From contig CM049988.1 in NCBI GenBank assembly GCA_016630955.3, positions 1,984,001-2,048,000 of the forward strand: DNA of 64,000 nucleotides. Direction: 5' to 3'. The notes below the pieces were generated by a model. It made no database searches. It was given only the letters and a program-made list of their open reading frames with translations, and had not been told where the DNA came from. Shown here in pieces: positions 43,007 through 53,102 of this stretch. This DNA is from Didymella arachidicola. Taxonomy: Eukaryota > Ascomycota > Dothideomycetes > Pleosporales > Didymellaceae. Position 1 is the first letter of the stretch. Each line of letters starts with the position of its first letter. The translations under genes were made by a program, and so were the position numbers.

Positions 43007-45581
43007 TCAACCAAACTTAAGTCCCTTCGTGGGATCCCAGCGTCCGTCCTGCGCAGGACCATTTGTAGGTCGCGCATTGCCAGAAGATGTAGGCACAGCA
43101 CCAGTACCAAATTTGATACCTACTTCCGGAGTCCACATGCCCGATGGCGGTATGCTTGCCCTGGTAGGCTTTGGCGCAGTCAATGGTGTTTCCGCATGCG
43201 CATCCGCTCCGTACTGCGGATTTTGTGCATCGACTTTCTTCTGCTGCTGGAGCGATTCAGATGTTGCTTGCTGCAGGTTGAGAGAACTCATTCGAGTAGC
43301 TAGATCGCTGGGAGGTTGTCAGTATGAGTCAAAGTTATGCAGCATGTGGATACAAATTTACCTCTCAATCGCCGACGCTTCAGACTTTCGTTGGTAGGCA
43401 AAGCTACGTGCATCGTCGCGGAAGCGGTTAACGATTTTGGCAAGGTCATTGTAGAACTTGCGCCCGACGTCAGAATTCGAGATGATCTCCTTGTACTTAA
43501 AGTATGCGTTCTCCAGGTTCTGTAAAGCCTGCTCGCGTTGCTTTGTGGATTGATCACCTCGCCGAGCGATCAAAAAGGATGTATTGGCGTCTTGCAGCCT
43601 CCTGATTGCATCTGCTTGCTCCTGCTCTTCCTGTTGCACCATGTCCTGGTCGACATCGTACATCTGCAAGCGCCTGTCAAACAAGCCTTCAAACTGTACG
43701 GCCTCAATGGTCTGCATGGGATACTCCCGCTCTAAGCGAGCAGCTTCGCGCAGCAATTCGGGATCTAATCGTGTCAGCGGGCTACAACAGGGCAAGCCCT
43801 GGTAACTTACTAATGTCATCTTGCTTTGCCTTGGTTCGTAGAGCCTCGATCTTACGCCGTCTTCTGCTCTCGAGGCGGCTAACTTCATTGAAGCTTCCAC
43901 GCAACTTGCCAGCTTCGCGTTCAACGTCACCTGTAATAGCTGGTCGGCGGCCGCTAGGGACGTAGTTTTCCAGATCGTGGTCGGGCCCACTAAGCAATCT
44001 GATGAATTGTTCGTTCTCCCTCAACTTCGTCTTGACAATGTTATCGCTGTTTATTGCAGCCTTGAAATAGCCATCGATCTCCTTGATTTGTGCGTAAAGT
44101 TTTGGTGCAGCCTGTTCGGCAGGTGCCCTAGTCCAAAGCGCAGTCCCGTATCGCCGACGGGCGTTTTCGTCCTCTGCAGCTTCAGACTTGAGAATCTCGA
44201 CGCCCTCGTTGTAGACGGCTAAGTCACTGTACATTAGTTTTTGGGTATCCTCCATCGAGCGCTCGAGACGATGGATTCCATCTTGCTGTCGAATCTCTTC
44301 TGCGTGAGCCATCAGGCCTGGCGGCAAACCGAGTGGCTTCTCGAGAGCCTGAAGAGAGCCAGGAAGATTGAGGCTGCGGAGCGTCTCGTGGATCTGGGTG
44401 GTGAGGTTCTCGAGCTCCTCCACGATAGTAGTATTAACTAAGCGGTCGCGACGATCGACATAGATACTAGCTGCCAGATGGACAGAATAAGGAACGAGCT
44501 TTGAAAATAGCGCAGGGCCCAGCTCGCCATGATCTCCCAACAGCGCGTTTGACTCAGCGATCTCCTTGGGTACTCTCGAAACAACCATGTTGGCTCGGTC
44601 CAATATCTTCAATTCGGCTTTCGGTGGCACAGGTAAGAGGTAGATCATATCGTTGTCTTTCTCGGCTCGCTTCAGATCTTCTGTGACCCTGTTTTTGAGC
44701 CCATTGAGATCAGCCAGTACCACCTTGTTGATGTAGCGTTGCTCCTTGAGAGCCTCATTGACGCAGACGAGACTATCCTTCAGCCTTGAGACTTCTTCGC
44801 CGTACTTGCGTTTCTCTAGGGCATCACATGCTGCTCGATACTGTGCAGCAGCGGCGAAGTGGTGGTGCTTGGCCGTCATATGGTGTATCCATTCACTGCT
44901 GATCGAGTCGGACTGTATGCCGGCCTCACAGGCCTCATTGTATAAGTCAGAAACCCTCGCAGCGAGCTTCGCGATCGTTGCGTCCTTCATGCCGTCTTTG
45001 ACAGCCTTCTGCCAGAAGCACTCCTGACCTTGAGCAAGCATAAGCTTTTCCAGACAGTCTAAAGTCATGAGGTCCATATCCTCTGGAGGCTCTGTTCGGA
45101 GCTCAGGCAGTACCGTGTTCCGCAAATGCGACGTCGTACCAGCGGCCAAGCAGAAGTTGTTCGCCGCGACTTTCAGACCGTCTGGCGTGGTTCGATTCGA
45201 GGACATAGCCAGCTGTGAGTACATGGCAGCGAGATTCAACAATATGTTTGCAAGCTCATAGCGGAGATTGTTGCGTGACACCGGGCGGCTCGTGTTGTAC
45301 CCAAGAGCTGGGTACCAAGGAAATTCGACGCCGATGTCAACGGGGAATTTCCCACTCAGCCACACCAGCTGTGCGGCGTACTGTTGTAGCTTGGGGATGT
45401 TGCTCGGATGTGGTTCTTGCGCGTGGACGGCGGTCGATCGCAGCTTCTCAATGGTTTCAAGGTCGGCCTTGAACATGTCTGGATGCTGGTCATACTTGGA
45501 GGAGATATACTGCTTGATTGCTTCGGTGAGATTGACGGAATGTGACTTCCTGAATGGAAGAAATAGAACATTGCTGTCCAT
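43007..45581 (-). CDS. palA: pH-signalling Bro1-domain protein PalA/Rim20
   Basis: An 824-residue scaffold that links ESCRT-III at the membrane to the zinc-finger factor PacC/Rim101, so that it is cleaved at alkaline pH. Exons are 45581-43811, 43764-43362 and 43307-43007, with introns of 46 and 54 bp. The Bro1 domain starts directly at the N-terminus (MDSNVLFLPFRKSHSVNLTE, AIKQYISSKYDQHPDMF) and covers about the first 370 residues. A coiled V-domain follows, which binds YPxL/I motifs of PacC, and then a Pro/Gly-rich tail (MWTPEVGIKFG, WDPTKGLKFG). The frame is open upstream to 45887, but the conserved start fits the ATG at 45581. The last exon was confirmed by the joint reading SDLATRMSSLNLQ. 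Confidence 0.92.
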
Positions 45582-46413
45582 AGTGAGCTGAGAACGGCCA
45601 TAGATCTCCTCTACTGTACTCACGAAGCCATGGTACAAAATGCTGTTGTGTTGTTTTGTCCGCAAGCTCAAAGATGGCGAAAAGACGTCACCGCGGCCAG
45701 ACTCAGCCGAGCTGCCCCACCGCGGTGCCAGGGTCCAAGCGTGGGGCAGGCGCGCAGCAGTCGATCCAGGCACGCGCCCGTGACAGACGTTCTGAACCGG
45801 GCGCAAGGATGTCGTTACACATGGAGATATTAGGCTGTCCTTGTATGCTATAGGTTGATTCCATTTCTTTGCATGGCGCATCAACATTCAGGTTGTGTTG
45901 CCATTACGCAGTGCTCGGCTTTCATATGCATTAGACACGTTGCGATCATGTTACATATGCACAGTTCATGTGCACAGAGGCATCTGAAGGACAGCACTGT
46001 GTCTTCATTGTATGATCGCCGTCGAGATTGTTTTCCAAGACATTGCAATGAGCAAGTTTAGCGCCACAGTGCAGTCAGTGCTGAAACAGCGAGGGGCGCT
46101 GAAGCACATCTGGTCTCATGGGAAGCCGAGCTGTGCAGCTACTTGGGCGGAAATGTCAGCATAGTCGCCGCAATCTATAGTAATCTACGCCGAGTAGCGG
46201 ATTGCAACCCGATCGCGAAACTCGCGCAATCCGTCTTTGTCCAAGATGCGTGTCTAGTCCGCGTATATAATCCACCCTGCCGAGCCCTTTCGAGCTCCAC
46301 CCAAAGTTCAAACATCCCACCACTGCCGCCCACACCAACATACACACGTTCCAAACCTGCACTTCCACCTCACCACCTGCTACACGCTCTAAAAACTACA
46401 CACTCTTACCACC
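45582..46413. other. Divergent promoter region (palA / Atx1)
   Basis: About 830 bp between two divergent genes. A TATA element for the Atx1 gene is listed separately; nothing was identified for palA. Confidence 0.4.
46264..46270 (+). promoter_or_regulatory. TATA box of the Atx1 gene
   Basis: TATATAA in the context GCGTATATAATCC, 144 bp upstream of the Atx1 start codon. A C/A-rich leader follows it, as is usual for strongly expressed fungal genes. Confidence 0.5.
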
Positions 46414-46708
46414 ATGTCTGAGCACAACTACAAGTTCAATATCGCCATGAGCTGCGGCGGCTGCTCCGGCGCCGTTGAGCGCGTGCTCAAGAAGCTTGAT
46501 GGTGAGTGCTTCGCGCTGCTTTCGGGTGCTCATCGCGGCAACTAACCTCAACGCAGGCGTCAAGTCGTACAACGTTTCTCTCGAGACACAAACCGCCGAC
46601 GTTGTCACCGAAGACTCGCTCTCCTACGAGGACGTCCTCGAGAAGATCAAGAAGACCGGCAAGGCAGTGAAGTCTGGCGAAGCAGACGGCTCCCCCAGGG
46701 ATGTTTGA
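46414..46708 (+). CDS. ATX1: Copper chaperone Atx1
   Basis: A 79-residue cytosolic metallochaperone that hands copper(I) to the Ccc2-type P-ATPase of the Golgi. Exons 46414-46501 and 46557-46708 with a 55-bp intron (GTGAGT, CTAAC branch, GCAG). It is one HMA domain with beta-alpha-beta-beta-alpha-beta order; the copper site is MSCGGC (Met12, Cys14, Cys17). A Lys-rich patch (KKLDG, EKIKKTGKAVKSG) matches the lysines that dock the ATPase. A short polar tail (EADGSPRDV) follows. The start is ACCATGTCT with a clean leader and TATA box. Confidence 0.95.
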
Positions 46709-47990
46709 AGAACTACGAATACATTGAACGATCTCTTTACGGCATATTGTTATTCTGGCAAGCTTTGGATACCACGTTTCGTAGCAGCTGAGCTGCTTGC
46801 CCTGCTATATCTCTTGCACCTATGCGGTGTAAATCAAATGAAACTGGTGTTTGGCACCAAAAATGAGAGCATACCTATGATGAGCACCCGCCCTACCGTC
46901 ATGCTGGGCAATGTCACAATCCACTTTCCAACGCGGCCAACGTCAATTTAGACCGGTCAAACAAACAGACAGGCTTCGCAGCCGCATTACATGATGTTGC
47001 AGACGAGTGGCTGGGTGCAGCTTCGACAAGTGTTCACGTGCTGTCTTTCGTTCCTGCCGGACCTTCGGTGTTCGGCCTCGACAGCGCCTTCCCCATCAGG
47101 CTTCCGGTGCATTCTCGCAGCTGGCCCTTAACAAGCCAGCTGCTGTCACTTGACTCATTTTGCACGAACCTTTGTTGCTATCTCTGTCCCAGCAATTTCC
47201 CGCTGATGTAATTCTTAAGGCAGATGACCGTCAAACTTCTCGTGCCTTAGGCGTCGAGGCCGTTCCTGCCCTGTGAGCTGTGGGCTCCCACTCCACACTT
47301 CCGGTTTGTCCCTCAGGAACCGCGCAAACCATCGTCACAGCCACCGTCTAATCAGATTGCAGTCATTCCAAGCAGCAAGTGCTTACCTGTGCTCGGAGCT
47401 CCCGCCGCTTGTGCAGCGTCCCCGCGCAATGTTGTTGTGCGCCTCCAACCAGGCGGGTTCAAATTGTGTTGCCTGGGGCGTGTTGACCACCTTCGCTATT
47501 CACGCCACACCAGGCAGCCAAAAGACGCGATATTGACTTCACCATTCTATAAAACTACAAAAAGTCGGACATGTTTCAGCGGCTCGCTCACTGAGCGAGC
47601 GATGCGAGCGTTGCAGATCTTGACCATGGTGACTCTTTCAGGCTTGTATGGCGGGTTCATTCCGGAATCCTGGGTTCGCGAAAAGACGGGAGCACATCAA
47701 ACAAGCCTCTACCACGCTGAGCAGTGACCACTTCGTCTATGTAAATCCTCGTATTGCGTGGGATATCCAGGTAAGCGTCTACCTCCACGCTAACAATGAC
47801 GCTGTCAACTCTACTGTGCTTTGGCCAATTGGCCATCTGCATTGGCCTCGTTGATGAGTACTCCCTCACCTCAACCTAATATAAAGTTCGGTCCCAAGCC
47901 AGTAAGCATATCGCCTTCATCGCCCTTTGTAGGGATCATTCACCAACAGCATCTCTCTATATTACAGCGTTGAAATTTGTTCTGATCTTC
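46709..47990. other. Intergenic stretch
   Basis: Short frames only. A TATAAA at 47880-47885 lies about 111 bp upstream of the DJ-1-type gene start and may be its TATA box. No RNA gene or repeat recognised. Confidence 0.35.
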
Positions 47991-48983
47991 ATGCCTTCCC
48001 CTCCACGAGGTTACACAACGTTCCCGAGCGATGCCGACCTCTTCTATATGTGTACATCGTCAACATCTGCGGAGGACCTCGGCATCAACTATGTTCCTCC
48101 ATCACAGTCGTCTCTACGGGTCGGCGTCATCATCCTTAGCCAGGACCAGGTCCAACTCCTCGATCTGGCAGCTGTCGATCTACTGTCAACATTGAGTAGG
48201 AGCAGAATCGGCCAACTGAGTACACCAGCGAGTACGCTCGAAGAAGCCGTTGATGAAATAGACATTCGATATGTCAGCGTGACCGGAGAAGGGTCGTTCC
48301 CAGTCACCTCTGGCGCTCGAATGCCAGTGACGGTGAGCTAGTTTCGGATTGCTATACAGCAAACACGATCATCGCCAGCCCCCCAAACCAACTCCTTGGT
48401 TAGAAAGCAACACTTCCTGTTCTTGCCGGATTCGCCTGTATCTGACCATTTTCCGGTCATCTGAGAGTCTGGCAGGGAGACAAAGGTTAACATATGCCCT
48501 GCATCCCTATCACCCTTCACGAGTCACCAATGCATATTGGCGCAAAGACTGATGTTTGAATAGAACTCGTTTGCGAATGCACCACAATTCGACGTACTCA
48601 TCATCCCTGGCTCCTTCACCACCAAGGAATTACCGCTAGCGGCCACTGCTTTCTTGGCAGCACAGTGCCTGAGTCCTGAAATCCATGCTATTTTTAGTAT
48701 ATCCTCCGGAATTCTGCATCTCATCCAGACTGGACTGCTCTGGGAGCGACGAGCTTCTGCACCACGGTGCCTGATCCCAGCTTTACAGCAGCGCTATCCG
48801 GAGACTCTGTGGCAAACAAGGGCCTGGAACCGACACGACAAGCTCTGGACGAGCTCTACTGCTGTCTCTGCCCTCGATATGATAGCTTCTTGGATGCGCG
48901 AATTCTTCTGGGACCGACACGAGGCGGTTGAATGCGCTTTGGCTGCCGCTGGAATCGGGTCACTGGACGACTTCGATTACTAA
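47991..48983 (+). CDS. DJ-1/PfpI family protein with altered nucleophile site
   Basis: A 253-residue protein of the class I glutamine amidotransferase-like/DJ-1 fold. Exons are 47991-48332 and 48564-48983; the 231-bp intron (GTGAGC to GAATAG) is long for this region but joins the frame exactly (ARMPVT to NSFANAPQFDVLIIPG). Typical parts are LRVGVIILSQDQVQLLDLAA, YVSVTGEGSFPVTSGARMP and QFDVLIIPGS. In active relatives the nucleophile Cys lies in a turn before helix GxLLxxxGLLxGRxAT. Here that place reads FSISSGILHLIQTGLLWERR, with Ser instead of Cys. The protein may thus be inactive or use another chemistry. Substrate unknown. Confidence 0.75.
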
Positions 48984-49112
48984 ACACTTTCTTGTTGTAC
49001 TTTTGGAGTCACGGCCCTCTCAACTTTACAAGTCATTTTTCATTCTTTAGAGCAGATGGTGGGCACATATCACGGTTTTGACTGATGTATCATTATACTT
49101 TTTGTACGTTTA

Positions 49113-50088
49113 TTGCTCGATTATACCAGGCCGGAACTTGTTGTACGACCATGCCGGCCAGAGTCGAGCGGGTCAGATAACCTACTCCTCCGACAGTCCA
49201 ATGAAGCCGAAGTACTTGTTGCAGTTGGCAGCTCGCCAATCGCTCTACCAGACCCTCTTGCCTCTCGTCACGATTCTCTCTGCGACTCGCTTACGGCGAG
49301 CAAGTTTGCGACTGATGAACCTTGCCCACAGGTCCGAATGTCAAGAACTGGTACTAATCAATCCACATGGTATGTCGACGATCGCATATGGCTGCGCCAC
49401 AGAGGTGCTCTTCAAAGACGGTCGATGGACGCAATGTTCTCGAACGTGTACTCAGCTGGATCGATAGTATCTGCGTCGTACTCCAGATCCACAAACTCCC
49501 AAAAGGAAGCCATCAGCTCGAGCATATGAATGTATTTTCGTGCTTCGCGCCAGACTCGATGAGTCAGCGCTCTGTCCACGAGAACGTACGTTCGAAGCAG
49601 ACAGCAGCCAGTGGGCTGGTGTCAACATCGAAACCCTCATCAGAGTAAAGAATCGCTACTATCTCCATCAAACTTCAAACTGCGGAGGTACTATTCAGAG
49701 TACTTCCAGATTACCTTACGTGCCTCTCAAAGGAAGTAGAACATGGCATTGTGGTATTAAAGAATGTGTAAACTGGAAAGTGTAAGCTATCACTTTGTCT
49801 GAGCATGGCTGCACCGCCTATATTACTCTAGGTTTTTGGACGATACAAGCAACCTATTTTCAGCATAATGTGGACGATGACTTTAAGTGGGTTGGCAAGC
49901 GCTGTTATCTGGAGCATGTCTCGAACGAGGATAAGAGGCTCTGGAAGAAGCTTCATCGGAAACTCGGTGAAGAGAGCGAATGTGGTCTCAACGATGACAT
50001 TGACAACGCTACTCAAGGCGGACAACGGCAGAGACGACAGCCAGAGCGACCGAAGCGATATGTTAGGATGGTTTACGTCCAGATTTAG
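49113..50088 (+). other. Coding-like tracts of an unresolved or decayed gene
   Basis: Several adjacent tracts look protein-like in different frames: SNEAEVLVAVGSSPIALPDP (49113-49330), VLERVLSWIDSICVVLQIHK (around 49430-49550), VNIETLIRVKNRYYLHQTS (49540-49785) and DDDFKWVGKRCYLEHVSNED, DKRLWKKLHRKLG (49840-50088, ending at a TAG). The order suggests one multi-exon or broken gene. I could not find a set of splice sites that joins them in frame, and no family is recognised. Confidence 0.3.
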
Positions 50089-52903
50089 GGTTTTGGGCCG
50101 AGCAAGTGTACAAGTTTCAACTTCGGATATCCCCAGGAAGTGTCAAAGCGATAGGTCTCAGTGCTCACATGCATCTCAGCATCTAATGTCTGGAGGTGTC
50201 GTTTCAAGTAATCACCATTGAAAGCAGGCCGTAGAGATATGCCCAGGGATTCACTCGCTGCACACAACCAAGGGCGCCGAAGAGAGAGAAATTACTGTCG
50301 CACAGTATCACTACAAATAGCTCGTCGCTGTAGCTTTATTTCAGCAGTCCTGCCTTCACATCGTTTCTCTCGCAGATTTTTGATGACTTAGACCGAACGA
50401 GACCGTCATACCGGCAGCATGGAGTGGTTAAAGAGATTACGGTCATCGCAGTCCATGTGAACCTCGATCTTCACGTCACGTCTATCCAAACAAGTGGCGT
50501 ACCAGCACCCTCTTTCCTTGCATGGCGTATCGTTTCCCAGCATATTGTTGCCGAAAGGGAGGCAGAACAAAGAACTGTTAATTTCGCGTCATCTGGGTGT
50601 GTAGCTTTGCAGTAAGTGTACTACGTTCTTCCAGCCAAAGTGCATACACTCGACGTTGACATCTGGTCCGCGGAGACCTCGAAATGATACTGCGCGAATA
50701 TATGGTTTCAGTCACCTACAGATTGGGATGATTTGTTGCTCTCACAACTATTGCCTCTTGAAATCCCGCTCGAGTCGGTGAGTGTTCTACTATCCGTCTG
50801 TCCTCTTGCTATCCTGAAGATTGATAATCGCACACACTATATAACCAGCATGACCTACTCTTCTCTGATTATACTGTACTCTAAGATGCCCGGCATCAGA
50901 AGCAAAACCTCTCTGCGAAAGAAAGAAAAACACAAAAAACATACGGGTTCTGGCCTGTGCCTTCTTTTTCGAGTTTCAAATTCAGGGAATCACCGATAAT
51001 GTCTCCCTTCTCGACTCCTGAAAGCTTACAAGTGTCTTGGTTATGATCGTTCGATCTCAAATCGGTAGGATTACGACCTGCCGTCGGCCTGATCTCTGAC
51101 ATGTTTCGAAGTTTCTATCAGTCGTAGAGATTTCCTCGCTCTGAGTGTCACTCAATCCCATTTCACATCCATAACTACACATGAATCTAGGGTTAAGAAA
51201 GACAAACTCATGCAGCGATTGTCCTCGTGTAGTCTCGTATCAAGATATGCCAACAGTATGTGAGCAACAGTGTTCAAAGTAACGAATGGTAAAGCTGCAT
51301 GCATGCCTGTCTAGTGATTGGAGCGCACGTCGCCGAAAGCTTAGAAGTGCAGTTCGCTTTCGTGTAGAAGCTTTTCTTACAGGAGAAGCCTTTCGTACGG
51401 TAGAAGCCTTTCTTACAGAATTCTAAAATCTTATTCAACTAGCATGCTCTGTCGCCTATTTGCATGCTTTATATTCTACAGGATCCTTACAGCCTGGAAC
51501 TCGTGACCCACGACTTGTCTGCTTATCAGCACAGGTAATCGCCACGTTCCTTGCAAGGCCTCAACATGCGGTGCATCCGTTTGGTTGGGGCATTGAGCTA
51601 AGGCGTGATCGGTCACGCTGTTGATGTTGGACGGTCACCGTCTACTTTTTGCTCGATCAACGGTGTGAGCTATCTTGCGTCTTTTCTCCTCGTTCTCCAT
51701 GACGACGGTCCGACGGAGTGAAACATCGACTAGGGCAAGGAAAAGCAAATCCGTTGAGCTCAAATCGCGAACACGACACGCGGACTCGAGAGCCACGCAC
51801 ACCTGAGGCGCAGACATGCTGACCGTGTCCCGCTCTGAGGAGTCCGGGCTCTCATAATCGTTGTCGTCACTGTCGTCAATAATCCCTCCATTGTGCAGGA
51901 GAGTGCTTCCGTCCGCAAATGGAGAATACGATGCTGCGTCAATCTATAAGCGCCATCATAAAGCGGCGCCAGCCTTGCCCGCCGTACATTCGCCTCATGT
52001 TACATCATCGGTGTGATTATCATACATCCGTATCGACGAGCGAACCACAAGCGTGCCCTCAACGGGAGCGCATAGCTTGACACAGAACGGCTCTCCACAC
52101 GTGGAAATAGACGCGCGCTCTACTGTCAATCGCAAAATTAAGGTGTTCGAGGCTTCACCGCTCGACGTCAAGGCGCCCACGGCAAGGCGTAACGTCGGCG
52201 CTATTCAACATTGCCGCTGTGGAGTTGCGCCACGTGCGTGTTTGCAACAGCGTTTTCTGCGTCTTAGATGTCACCTTGTGTCTAATGTTTGGAGATTGTA
52301 GACTGGTTAAATGCGCGCTTCGAAAGATTTGGCAGTTGAGGTCGAGGATCTCGGTCGTAAAATTCAAATAAGGAACAATGGGGCTCGTTATGGTTTGCGA
52401 AACGGTCGCCCATCGGCCAAGTGGTGCCTGTGCAATGTCACCAATTAACCTGGAGATTATCAACCTTCATCCGTTTTTACCGGAATGGTCTCCTGTGTCT
52501 ACTATGAGCCAGGAAAGGAGCGTAGACCGCACTCACAACTGGCCAATACGAATCCGTCGTCGTGATTGGCTGGAAACAGCTCCGTTGATGGAAGGCGGAC
52601 AATTGTCTTACGCAAGCTGTTGCAGAGCGGGAGATGCGCGGGTCATGCAGGTCCCAGATCGTCGGCGCTTCGATCGGTTGGTGTTGGTGACGGTTTCATC
52701 TCATCGCAGATAGACGCTGGATGTTGTTGTCAACATGCTGCTTTGGTTCCTACGAAGGATGTCGTTTGACGCCGTCGGCGTTGGAGAGGGGCATCGAGGC
52801 GCCTAAGAGAGATGGTCCGCTGCAGAGCTCACCTTGCATCGACATCTCGTCTGGGACTTGATCAAAGGCTAGCGAGCCATGTAGCCTTCACAAGTTCGCA
52901 CTA
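50089..52903. other. Gene-poor stretch
   Basis: About 2.8 kb with only short frames. A small triplet of imperfect 17-18-bp units (AGAAGCCTTTCTTACAG type, 51364-51417) is the only structure I noticed. It ends at the MITE. Confidence 0.35.
51364..51417. repeat. Short tandem repeat, three imperfect copies
   Basis: Units of 17-18 bp around AGAAGC(C)TTTC(T)TAC(A)G follow one another three times. There is no coding or promoter context. Confidence 0.6.
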
Positions 52904-53100
52904 CTGTGGTATGTGCCATAAGTTTTGTAGGTGGGGACCAGGGTCCAGGGGTGCGGGCCGAAATCTAGATTTGGTACTGCCTCATCAGAGCTGTTTCCGC
53001 AGCTGACTACAGACAACTTATCAAATTACAAGCTGTAAATATTTCAATACATTAACCTCACGCTAAGACCCACCTACAAAACTTATGGCACATACCACAG
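52904..53100. mobile_element. 197-bp MITE with perfect 32-bp inverted ends
   Basis: Terminal inverted repeats at 52904-52935 and 53069-53100 are identical over 32 bp (they begin CTGTGGTATGTGCCATAAG). The element is flanked by TA at 52902-52903 and 53101-53102, the Tc1/mariner-pogo target duplication. The 133-bp interior has no coding capacity. The ends differ from those of elements A and B, so another transposase must move it. Size, structure and target site are those of a non-autonomous miniature element. Confidence 0.85.
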
Positions 53101-53102
53101 TA

